Source: Epiperipatus broadwayi
Taxonomy: Eukaryota > Onychophora > Udeonychophora > Euonychophora > Peripatidae
Length of the DNA: 64,000 nucleotides
Assembly: GCA_028023455.1 (NCBI GenBank)
Contig: JAQFVV010000020.1
Span: 9,343,092 to 9,407,091 of the forward strand
Direction: 5' to 3'
The notes beneath the pieces were generated by a model. That model was not told where the DNA came from, made no database searches, and saw only the letters and a program-made list of their open reading frames with translations. A program made the translations under genes and the position numbers. Shown one piece after another: positions 20,478 through 30,775 of the stretch (position 1 is the stretch's first letter; every line of letters begins with the position of its first letter).

Positions 20478-22199
20478 TTGACTAAAAAGCAAGTTTATGA
20501 TTTTTTTAAAAAATATTGGCTAATAATCAACGCAGATAGTCATCCTATAATTAATATGTAAATGGGTACTTAACAATTCTTAGCCCCGAAAGAAAAATTA
20601 TTAATTTTTACTGCCTGGCATTTGATTAGCCTAGTAGATAGTCCGTTCCCCTCTCTTATTGTTTTTATGTCTAGGGATATTGCTGAACCTTTGTCTTTAA
20701 TATTATTTAAATATAGTAACATGTTTATTTGTGACTGGGTTTAAATTCAGCCTGGGTAAATCACATAGTATAGGTATCTAATTATTTTAGCTAGGAAAAA
20801 ACAAGATACAAAACTACTCAAACCTTCATTATCTGGCAATTGGAAAGCCTGCTGAGAAATGCTTTTTTCCACTGTTTGTCTGAGGGCTGTTGGAGAGACT
20901 TCTGCCCCTGCTGTCAGCAATTTAAGGTTGCTTTACCTATTCATTTATATATATAGTAACTCATCATAAAGAAAAAAGACCAAAACATTTTACAATAATC
21001 AGACAGTATATTAACATGCTTTTCAAACGCTTATAAAGATGCTACTTAATATATATTACTATACATACTTTACTTTGTACTTTATTTGATTTGTCAATTT
21101 AAATCTAATTATTTTCATTGTATATTATCATCGTATTCCATCATTTTGCTCGTGAAACAATAATTTGTGTTTTATTATATGATTTTTAAGTGCACTGTGA
21201 TTAATGTTTTTTTTTTTTTAAAACCAGTCTCAAAAAAAAAAACAACTAATAGAAAAAAATGTTAAGTAACTTAATTATAATGCTCTTCATTTTTATATTA
21301 TAATTAAAGCATTTAATTGATTACATTATTCTTTCTTGATATACATTTATCCCAATTATATTAATTAAAGAATTTCTTTTAATTGTACCAATACAATTCA
21401 TTTTTATTATAATTAAATTATTCTAATGCGTTTCAATTCAGAGCAGTTTTCCCCCCCCCCTTATTTATTTTTAAGATAGTGCTGCTCTCTACTGGTGTCT
21501 TTTATTTAAAAAATCTGGTTCGGGTAGTCCATTGAATAAATTTATTGGTAAAATATATTTTTAAATTTAGATAGAATTATATTTATGTTAAATAAAATTG
21601 AATATTACAAAAAACAATTCGCATTACGAATTATCATTTCACAATCAACTAAATTCATTTATTAAATGAAATTATTTTTGAATTAAACATGGTATATTTA
21701 TTAAACTTTATATAATTTTTATTAAAATTTTAATAAGAAAACACAGATGTAATTTTTTTTTATATAATGTTTTGTATATTTATTATTTTACGATTTTCAT
21801 AATGCATTTATCGTGATTAAAATATTATTTTAGAAATGAGGTATTTAATTAAAACTTGATTAGAATTTTGAAGATCATTTACGTATAAAAAAAGCTAAGT
21901 AAATTGATAAAATAAATCCAACTAATTAATACAAATTAGTTTTTATAATTAAGTTAGCTATATAAAAATACTGTAAATTATTTACATTTAAAATCCAATT
22001 ATAATAAAGACGTTCTGTTTTACAAAGATCTTGCTCACCTTTATATTCTACTTTTGGTCACTAATTTATTTTCTGTTCTGTGTTGTGAATTCCATTTATC
22101 ACTTTCAAATTAAATTTTTGTCATATTTTTATTGATAATTGTGCTTGAATCATGTACAGTTTATTGTCTGATGGAGTTGCATAGTACTTACCATTCTGC
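20478..22199. other. AT-rich DNA, no feature seen
   Basis: No coding signal. Homopolymer runs (C run near 21450-21460). Confidence 0.35.
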
Positions 22200-23600
22200 A
22201 AAAGAAAAAAAATTAATTGGTAAAAAAATAAAATGTCTACATTTATTCTTGAATTTATACTTCTCCAAGGTATATTAAGTAAAATCAAGAAAATTGTATA
22301 TTTTGCTATAAAAATTACTTAGTTATCAAGCAGTATTAATTGTTTAACAAGAAAATATATCATTGACAACTAAAATGTATGCAGAAATGCAAATCCAAAA
22401 GAATATTTGCATTTATTCTTGAATTTGCATATAAAAGCGTAATTAAATAAAGTTAAGAAAATAATATACTTTGCATTTAAAAATATGTATTAAATAAAAG
22501 AAGGAAAAATGTGTATGAAATAAGCAAATAGTAGTCTATGGTGATACATATTTTAAGTGAAATTAATAGTAAACATACCAAATGTAGGTATGAGGTCAAA
22601 TGCAAGTCTAAAGAAATGAAATCCCCAAAACAAAACAATTCATAGCAAATAAAATAAAGCAAAAGATAATCAGTGCACAAAATGGATATTAAACAAAAGA
22701 AAGCAAAAAGTAATCCATGGGATAGATAATTCTAAGGGAAAATATTTCCTTACTACATCAAATGCAAGTATGAGCCAAAAACAAATCCATAAGAAGTTCC
22801 AAAAAATGAAACCATTAATGGCATCAGTCTAATAAGTAAAAATTTGAAATTAAATTACACTTGAAGAAAAAAAGGTCACTACTGAAATTGGAACTTGATG
22901 ATGAATTCATGTGTAAAAATGTTTCTAATGTCATTCAAGGAAGCAACAAAATTAGAATTAATGGTGGTTATTTAAAATATTAAGCTACATCCAACCAACA
23001 AAGTGAATATGATAGACTAATGTCACATGGTTCGGTATTGTAGCTCCATCTCTTGGCATAGTATGATATGTATGCTTTGGTTGCATGTATTTTATAATAT
23101 GTATATATTTTTTTATTCCCAAATGAATTGGTTTTTAGTTCACACCTGCATTTGATTTGATAAAAATGTGCTTTTGCACAAAACATCTCTAGTAATGCCC
23201 TACTTTTTGCTTTTATTTAATACCCAATTTGTGTTTGCTTTTATTTTGTAGATTTGCTGCCATGAATGACTTTATTTTTGAAAATTCATTATTGGTTTGT
23301 GTTCAACCTCACATCTATGTTTTATTTGCTATCTTTTTTTTCCTTTTAAAACACCTCTCACAGTAAGCTATCCATTCCCTTTTTTTTTTCATGCACATTT
23401 TGTCCATGGATATTTTTTGTCTTCTTTTATTAAATATGTATTTTTCAATGGAATTAACTTTTTTTTAATGTAAAATATATGGCTTTCTTCATTTTATTTA
23501 ATATACTCTTGGAGATCAAGAATAAATATTTACATTTCATTTTTTATCAATTAGCTTTTCTTTTTGCTCAATGGTAAACAGTATGAAGATCAATGAAATG
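22200..23600. repeat. Diffuse direct and inverted repeats
   Basis: A motif of the type GCATTTATTCTTGAATTT...TATATTAA(G/A)TAAA recurs at about 22240-22310 and 22405-22475. Related AAACAAAAGAAAGCAAAAAG blocks occur to about 22710. Reverse-complement versions (TTCTTTTATTAAATATGTA, CTCTTGGAGATCAAGAATAAA) occur at 23200-23560. The pattern suggests an old element with tandem and inverted parts, now too decayed to classify. The minus-strand frames at 22477-22680 and 22980-23186 are not supported. Confidence 0.4.
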
Positions 23601-24007
23601 AATGTTTTTATTATAAAAGCTGACAAATTTCAATTAAAGGTCTCATGATATTCACATTATAATATCTAACTGGGTTTAAATCTAGAAGATGGGTAAAATT
23701 TGGAAAGTTTTTTGCATATTCCAAACTGGCTCAGGATTTTTTTGTCTTGTAATTGATATCTAGATATTCTTAACTAAAGATTAAAATCTTAGTGAGTGAT
23801 GTTTTCTTTTTCACAGTTCTATGCAAGGCTGTTGAAAGAGTATTTTTCCGCCATTAATTATCTAAAGCTCTTTATCTTACCTTTCACTTCATTTAATCTT
23901 TTTACTAAGGGCCAGCACATTTTAGGTATGATATATTTCTTGTATTAAAATTATTCTCTGTAAATATTTGAAAACCAGGCACTCTTCACAAACCTGGAAC
24001 TTAATTG

Positions 24008-24292
24008 TAAATATAGGGGATTTGAACTCAGACTTTCAAGCACCCATCAACCATCCATACCATCTCATACAACTGATACACATGACCACCCACATGTAAA
24101 AAAAGTAAATAATCACCAATATACATATTTCATGCTAAACCAGCACACATAAGTTGGTCAGATTATCATCTCCCACACTTATATATAATCAGTGCTCAGT
24201 TTATATTAAGATAGAAAATCTTCACACTTTAATGGACAGGCTTCAATCTACTCCAACTTTTCAGACATCCATTATCATTGAAAATCTGATGG
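24008..24292 (-). mobile_element. Family D repeat, degenerate hammerhead
   Basis: Colinear with 5871-6175. Hammerhead region on the minus strand at about 24118-24165: CCAA, then CTTATGT in place of CTGATGA, stem II GTGCTG/TAGCAT, GAAA intact, stem III AT-ATGT-AT, and TTGG. The lost CUGAUGA box means it is inactive. Confidence 0.6.
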
Positions 24293-25155
24293 TGGAAAGC
24301 CCAAATTCCATGCTGATGCCAACATTATTGTAAATGAATACAATACATGAATTTTCCACAGAGTACTTTATTTTATATAAGTAATTCATAGTTTTATAAT
24401 GTAGAGCTAAATAAAGACAATAGAATATATTTGTATTATTGGAGTGGCAAAGGCCATACAACCAATCATTATATTGCAAACAACTATAGAGATTTATTAC
24501 TAAAAAGTTTTTGAATAATTAGAAATATATTTTAAAAGAAAAATTATATATATATTGTATTTTTAATTTTTATTCCAATTCATCTTCTGCGAGAATTTAC
24601 ACGTTACTGAAATGAAGATTTTCAAGAATAAAAAATGAAATTGAAACGTTTTCGGAAAGCACTGTGCAGAGGTCCTCCATGGCAAAACAATTTTTCATGG
24701 TGAAAGTAAAACAAATCAGGTTGTTGATGTCTTAAAAATTTTGCGATCCATACAAACACGACACAATCCTGTTTATGAGAATCCTTTATTCAGCATCTCT
24801 TCCCACCTATTAGTAATAATTTTAATAAATAATTTAAACCACTGACAGTTGGACACCAATTTGGAGTGTTCTTTGTCTATTATTGGGAAAATTTCTTATT
24901 AAAAATGAATAAAAATATTGTTCATGTCAAACCCTCTCAATATTATATTAAAAACCCACCAAATAGCTGCACAAACATATAATCCCAGAAGTTGATGAAT
25001 AAGGATTCATTATAATATAGGTTTCTAATTTCTATGAAAATATTTTCTATGTTTGTGTATTACATTTATATTTTTTAAAGATTCATGACAGCCTAATTTG
25101 TTTGATCGTTGAGTGGCAAAACTTTTTTTAATGGTATTTATGTTCATACTTATAT
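24293..25155. other. AT-rich DNA, no feature seen
   Basis: The minus-strand frame at 24261-24479 has no recognisable motif. Confidence 0.3.
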
Positions 25156-25545
25156 AATCATTAAAAAAACAATCAATACTTAGACATTCCCAATATCAAT
25201 GACAATCAACAATCTCAAACTGTTGTCAAGGCAACTTCTTTTTAACAATAAAGGCAGAATCCCTTTATTTAAGGTCCAATGTATTTATATAAGCACTAAA
25301 GATTACAACTTGACCACAAAGATTGAAATTATTGATATAAAGAAGTTTAAATAAACCTCCCTAAACATATAAATATCACTTGTTTTGAATGCAGATAATA
25401 AATAATCAATTATAACATTTTAAACTGCAATTATAATTTTCAAATTGCATCCAAAATATTATTTAAATAATAAGTTTAATAATGCTAAAGGCCAAATGGG
25501 TTTATAAGTAATCATTAGAAACCAGTCAACACTTAGACAAATAAT
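25156..25545. repeat. Element M fragments in tandem
   Basis: AATCATTA...CAATACTTAGAC at 25156 and AATCATTAGAAACCAGTC with CACTTAGAC at 25510 repeat with a 354-bp spacing. ACTGTTGTCAAGGCAACTTC at about 25219 matches the arm of the hairpin at 19063-19290. Element M therefore also exists as tandem units of the same size class as families A to D. Confidence 0.5.
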
Positions 25546-25909
25546 GTAAAATATAATGCCAGATAAATAATTAATGCATTAATCTTTAAATTAATTATAA
25601 AATCTATAATAAAATATCATTATTATTAAACCTATTTGACTTTACAAATAAATCCCTTTTCAAGTGTTTTTATGAAACCATCTTCAGTTGTTCAATAATT
25701 AGGTTAAGTTAAAATATGTATAATTACTGCTAATAAATGTTGCTTATGTGGTGCATCAGATTAAATTGACAGTTAATATATTTTGTTACTAATTATCACT
25801 TTTTTAATGGCCTGTACATATGGTTTAATACTGTGATAAAATGGCAAAACTATGGAGTTCAAAATCCAAGGATCATGGTTTCAGCTCTGATACTTATAGT
25901 ACTGCAATT
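25546..25909. other. No feature seen
   Basis: AT-rich sequence without ORFs or repeat matches. Confidence 0.3.
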
Positions 25910-25924
25910 TCTTAAAACAGGCAA

Positions 25925-26066
25925 AACTCTCCATACAGTAGTGCCGCTCAGTGCAAGCCAGAGTAATCAATGGATGCTTGCACTGAGTGGCAATACTATA
26001 TGAAGAGTTTTGCCTGTTTTAATAACAGTTATAAGCAAGCATAAGAAATGGTAATCATGTGATGTT
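25925..26066. mobile_element. Family A minimal fold-back, copy A3, 15-bp duplication
   Basis: Only 142 bp: arms CAGGCAAAACTCTCCATACA and its inverse meet near 25977, so the central ribozyme region is absent. TACTGCAATTTCTTA flanks it exactly at 25910-25924 and 26067-26081. The right end includes the terminus AAGCAAGCATAAGAAATGGT shared with copies A1 and A4. Confidence 0.9.
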
Positions 26067-26374
26067 TACTGCAATTTCTTACGAACTCCCAAGTAATAAA
26101 TGATTTGACTATATTTTCTTTTTTTAATATTCCTCTTCTTAGTATTTTATACCCAACATATACAATTGTAGCATTTAAAAACTTAGTCTTTATTACACAA
26201 TCTTCCATAATTGATAAACACAGATTGTTAAAAAAAAAAGATTAATATTAAGTTTATTCTGTAGTAATAATTGAATAGCTGGTGAATTGGGGGATCATGT
26301 GATATTCAAGCAGAAGGGACTAATTTAGTTTCAATTCTGTTTCAATTCAGAGAATTGTAGCTCTTGAGTCTGTC

Positions 26375-26605
26375 ATGCTACCATTCCAAACCTCTCAAGG
26401 GAATGGAACTAAGGAAAATCGTAGAAAAAATCAAACAAAGAGTCAATTTAATAGCTCCAGAGTATTTAGTAAGCGCCAATTGGAAAAACTTCAAGTAAAG
26501 AAGATGATCGCTAAGTCTACAGAATTAAACTGCTGGGGAGGCATCTACATACATAGAAATAGACACGCGAAAACTATCTTATTCACATCTGAAAATGTAA
26601 TGTAA
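26375..26605 (+). CDS. Hypothetical basic protein or exon, weak support
   Basis: 76 codons from ATG, with the frame open about 23 codons further upstream to a TAA near 26318. The product is rich in Lys, Arg, Gln and Ser (for example KENRRKNQTK and FSKRQLEKLQ) and has no membrane segment or signal peptide. A pyrimidine-rich stretch ending in CAG at 26350 could be a splice acceptor, and AATAAA-like sequence follows at about 26691. Base composition is less AT-biased than its surroundings. I do not recognise the family; it may be chance. Confidence 0.2.
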   Translation: MLPFQTSQGNGTKENRRKNQTKSQFNSSRVFSKRQLEKLQVKKMIAKSTELNCWGGIYIHRNRHAKTILFTSENVM

Positions 26606-27052
26606 CAGATAAATCAATTTTTGTTATACTATAGTGACATGTAGTAACAAATTTGTATATTGCTTTGTATCATATAATTAATTTCTCTTAATAAAAAAAA
26701 AATCTCCTTATTTGGTGCTTGAACATCACATACCCTCCTATTTGATGAGTCATTTCATTATTTTGTTTGGTTTAGCACAATGGTAAAGTAGCAGATTCGG
26801 AGGCAAAGATATGGACATATGGAAGAAAAAAAAAAGATTTCAGAAATGACTCTGAGCTATTTAATGCAAATAAAATTTGATTCAAGCTAATTGAATGAAA
26901 CTATTAAACGCTCAGCCTTAGGGTGCTTGAGTATCACGACTCAATTAGCCAAATGATTATATTATATAACATTTTAATTAAAATGCTATCCACTCTCTTT
27001 TGCATTCAGTACCATGATTACAATTTTCTTTCCTTTATATTTATTACGTCTT
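26606..27052. other. AT-rich DNA, no feature seen
   Basis: The plus-strand frame at 26923-27126 runs into the SINE and is not a gene. Confidence 0.3.
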
Positions 27053-27150
27053 GCATTGGTGGTCGAGAGGTCATCGCGACTGCCTTTCAGGCGGTTGCCC
27101 GGGTTGCGGGTTCGCATCCCGGCTGATACTATGTCACTTTAAAAAAAAAT
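27053..27150 (+). mobile_element. tRNA-derived SINE
   Basis: GCATTGGTGGTCGAGAGGTC (5' end and A box), CGCGACTGCC, GGGTTGCGGGTTCGCATCCC (B box), GGCTGATACTATGTCACTTT and an A run. It belongs to the family of 11069-11165, in plus orientation. Confidence 0.8.
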
Positions 27151-28316
27151 ATTTATTACAACAAATTAATACAATATATACGTTCTGAAGTAAATTCTCT
27201 TTGGAAGAAAGTCGAATTAAAATATTTATTTTAAAAAATAGAAAGATTAATTTTAAATAACTTTAATATCTATTTTTAAAAAAAAATTGCTTTTTTTTTT
27301 ATGTATAATTTAAGACTCTCATCTAACAGTGACGCCTAGAAAGAAACCTTACATAAACATTAAAAATAAATTGAAAAACTCCCCCCCCCTTTTTTTTTTT
27401 TTTAAAAAAATCTAAACAAATCTTTATTATGTAGAGTGAATAGATTTATTGTTTTAAACTCCCAGTTTATGATAGTTTCTATTGTTGTCAATGTTTAAAA
27501 AAATGTATAGAGAATCACATGATTTTTTTTTAATCGATTACATTTTTTATTTTGCAAATTTTAATAATAACAAACAAAAGTAGGGCAAGTTTTTAATTTT
27601 TTGAAAGTTAAATAATAGATTGAATCCTTTAAAAGATAAACGTGTGTGCGTCTGCGCCCGTTTAAAACAATATGGTTGCTTCTTTTTAATAATTTATTAC
27701 TGAATATTCTCCGTCTGCACCATCTTTATGTAAACCTTATTTCTAGAGGAAATAGATTTACATTTTTTTCTTCAATACTTATACAAACATATGGAATGTA
27801 GAACCATTATCACATTGTAGAAGATGTGTTCTATTTCATTAGAGTGTCAGTACACTAAAAATAAAGCTGGAAATGTACTATGTTGAACCTTGGGTTTTAT
27901 TCTAAATCATACTTTAAAATAAATATCCAAAACTCATATGATATATAATTGCATAAAACATTTTGTTTAACAATAATATTAATAAATAAAATTTCAAAAT
28001 CTTTCTCCTCCAGTTCAAGTATTTCAATATCATACCTTTTACTTTATTATGTGTGAATTCGGTCCTGGACCACATAGTTACCAATTTACAATCCCATAAA
28101 AACATTTGAGAAAGATTAGAAACTCAACTGGATTGATTTAATTAAGTCCGTGTACAGTTTTATTTTCTGAATTACAGGCATTACTTTATTTCACAATATT
28201 CACAGTGACTAATCATTTGTATAAATGTTTTAAAATGACTTCTGGACTATTTAGATCAATAAATGTATTTCAGATAGTTTAAATTAACAATAACAACTTT
28301 ATAAAAAACAACCACA
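27151..28316. other. AT-rich DNA, no feature seen
   Basis: Several homopolymer runs (C then T near 27380-27402). The minus-strand frame at 27914-28105 lacks motifs. Confidence 0.3.
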
Positions 28317-28330
28317 ACAATAACTGACAA

Positions 28331-28437
28331 GTCAAGCATTGGTGGTCGAGAGGTCAATGACAGCAGCTTTACAAGCAGTTGTCCCTGGTTAGCGGGTTCG
28401 CTTCCCAACTGATGCTATGACACATGAGGAAAAAAAA
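28331..28437 (+). mobile_element. tRNA-derived SINE with 14-bp target duplication
   Basis: ACAATAACTGACAA occurs at 28317-28330 and again at 28438-28451, exactly flanking the element. Between them: GTCAA, the tRNA-like body from GCATTGG (28336) with A box GGTGGTCGAGAGGTC and B box GGGTTCGCTTCCC, the tail GATGCTATGACACATGAGG and an A run. The duplication and A tail show LINE-type retroposition and fix the full element at about 107 bp. Confidence 0.9.
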
Positions 28438-28451
28438 ACAATAACTGACAA

Positions 28452-28757
28452 AGATGACAAAAACAACCACAATGATGATAAGAACAACACAAAGATTGAG
28501 GACCAGAAGTGATAAAGTTGAGCAATGATCTGGACTTTAAATTTGGAGTCCATTATTCTACCGTTGCATTAAACCATACAGGTTGTGAATCATTTACATT
28601 TAATAAATTGTTATAAAGTACACTTCCTATATAGTACTTTAAATGTATTTAAAATTACTTGTTAGTTAACAATTAAATGTGATTAAAAATTACCTTTTGA
28701 TCTGAAATATTTATATCTTTTAAGTAAATGCAAAAGTCTATAAGTGAAGCAATATAA
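28452..28757. other. No feature seen
   Basis: About 300 bp of AT-rich sequence. The plus-strand frames at 28744-28944 and 28799-29074 are antisense to the LINE. Confidence 0.35.
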
Positions 28758-30465
28758 GAATTCATCATCAGAATCAACCATTATAAATCCACCACATAAT
28801 GAAGGTCCCTTCAAGTTCAATTCATCTTCACGGATCTTTAACTTCTCTTCTCGACCTCACCCCTGCACACTTTCTTATTTCATCCAGCCATCACACATGT
28901 TGTCTCATTCTGGGTCTTTTACAATCTCTTGGAATCCAGTTTAGGATTTCAATTGTCCATCTATTATCATCTCTTCTAGCAATAAGTTTAGCCCAACTCC
29001 ATTTCAGACTTTTAATTTTTTCAATGAGGTCAGTAACACCTGTTTGTTCTCTTACCCATATATTGCATTTTTGATCTGTTCTTGTTACTTCTAACACGCA
29101 TCTCTCTATACTTCTTTGAATAGTCTGAAGTCTATGTATTGCTCTTCTATTAAGTGTCAGATCCATAAGTAAAAACTGGTAAAACTCATTTATTAAAAAT
29201 CTTCCTTTTCAAACATATAGGCATATTTCCTTTTAGTATCAAGTTATTTCTACCAAAAGCACTCCAATTAAGTTTAATTCTATGATTAATTTCATCCATT
29301 ATGTTTCCATCTGTATTAATAATCTGACCAAGGTGTTTGTAGCTGTTAACTTCTAACTCATCACAATCTATTTTTATTTTCATATTTTGAGAAAATCCAT
29401 TAAACATTACTTTAGACTTTTTAACATTTATCTTTAATCCTACTTTCCTTTCTTGTAGCTCTAAAGCATTATTTGCAAAAACAACTACATCATCTGCAAA
29501 ATCTAAATGACTTAAATAATCTCCATTTACTTTTACTCTGTTAGCTTCCCATTTTAATCCACAAAATACTTCTTGCAGCACTGCTGGAAAAAGTTTTGGA
29601 GACATGGAATCACACTGTCTTACACCCTTCTCAATGTTGACTTTCCTAGTATCATTATGTAATCTAATTGTTACTGTTGCATTTTTATAAATATTCTTTA
29701 AAATATGACAATATCCTGGATAAATATCTTGATGATCCAATGCTTTAATCACTGAAGAAATGTTTATAGAATCAAATGCCTTTTCATAATCTATAAATCC
29801 AAAGCATAATGGCAACTCATATTCATTTGTCCTTTCTATAACTTCTCTCTATAGCTGGATATGATCTACTGTACTAAAATCATTTTTAAATCCAGTTTGT
29901 TCTCTTGGTTCGTGGAAATCCAATGTTCTCTGTAGATGAGTTGTAATTATCTTGGTAAAAATTTTTGTATAAAACTGATAAAAGGCTGATAAAGTCTGTA
30001 ATTTCTAATATCTTCTTTATCACCTTTTTAAAATGTTAATTAATACTGCATTCTTCCAGTTATCTGGTACATCTTTATCATTTAGACATTTGGTATATAG
30101 CTTTGCTAAAAAAAAATTTATTTCATCACTTGCTTCTTTTAATATATCAATTACAATTCTGTCATTACCTGGAGCTTTCCCTATCTTCATAAATTTAATT
30201 GCATGTCTCACTTCTTTATTTAAAATTCTGGGCAATTTGGAAGATATAATAGATATAGGTGGTACTTGTTCTTTATTACTGTATAATTCTTGATAAAAGT
30301 CTTCTACCCATTTCATGATCTTTTTTTTTTATTGCAGACATAAATTTCCTACCAATACTAAAATGTTATTTTACGCTCTTGAGACTTTATTCTCTTCTAC
30401 AGCTTTCCTTGCTAGTTCACAGTTGTACTTTTTTATACAAGACAATAAATAGAATTTTTCTAAAA
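28758..30465 (-). pseudogene. RTE-type LINE, 5'-truncated, frameshifted
   Basis: Three minus-strand frames make up one decayed reverse transcriptase. 30020-30316 holds the region before the palm (VRHAIKFMKIGKAPGNDRI, then FFLAKLYTKCL). 29815-30020 holds NYRLYQPF and DFHEPREQTGFKNDFSTVDH after a frameshift. 29186-29815 holds motif A FIDYEKAFDSI, motif B GVRQCDSMSPKLF (a G replaced by C), motif C HLDFADDVVVF, and VGLKINVKKSKVMF. 28891-29166 holds the tail with RAIHRLQTIQRS and WVREQTGVTDLI. The 3' end is ATGATGATGAATTC at about 28758. There is no endonuclease domain: the copy stops near 30465. It is the source family of the fragments at 2577-2755 and 14584-15416, and the likely type of machinery that moved the SINEs. 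Confidence 0.9.
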
Positions 30466-30589
30466 TTTACAAGTACAAGTAGACTGAGGTGTGTAGAAAT
30501 TAATTACATGGCATGATTAATTAGTAGTAAGACTAATTATTCAATTATAGGAAGAAACCTATTCCAGATTATTTATTATTAATTTTAAT

Positions 30590-30775
30590 TAGAGATTTGA
30601 ACATAGACTTTCAGTCTTCCTTCAGCTAACCACTTCATCTTATGTAAATGATATACATGACCACATTAATGTGAAAAAGATAAATGATATCCATTAGATG
30701 TATCTTATGCTGAACCAGCACTCATCAGTTGGTCCAGATTATCATCTCCCATATATATATATTGGGACCTTCTGG
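30590..30775 (-). mobile_element. Family D repeat, hammerhead with damaged GAAA
   Basis: Minus strand at about 30692-30735: CCAA, CTGATGA intact, perfect stem II GTGCTG-GTT-CAGCAT, then AAGA instead of GAAA, stem III region ATACAT and ATGG for TTGG. This copy defines the family's stem II. Confidence 0.65.

Noticed and set aside
26423-26500. A divergent homeodomain (RVFSKRQLEKLQ resembles helix 1)
   Set aside because: The similarity is a dozen residues, and helix 2 and the WF-x-N-x-R recognition helix are absent.
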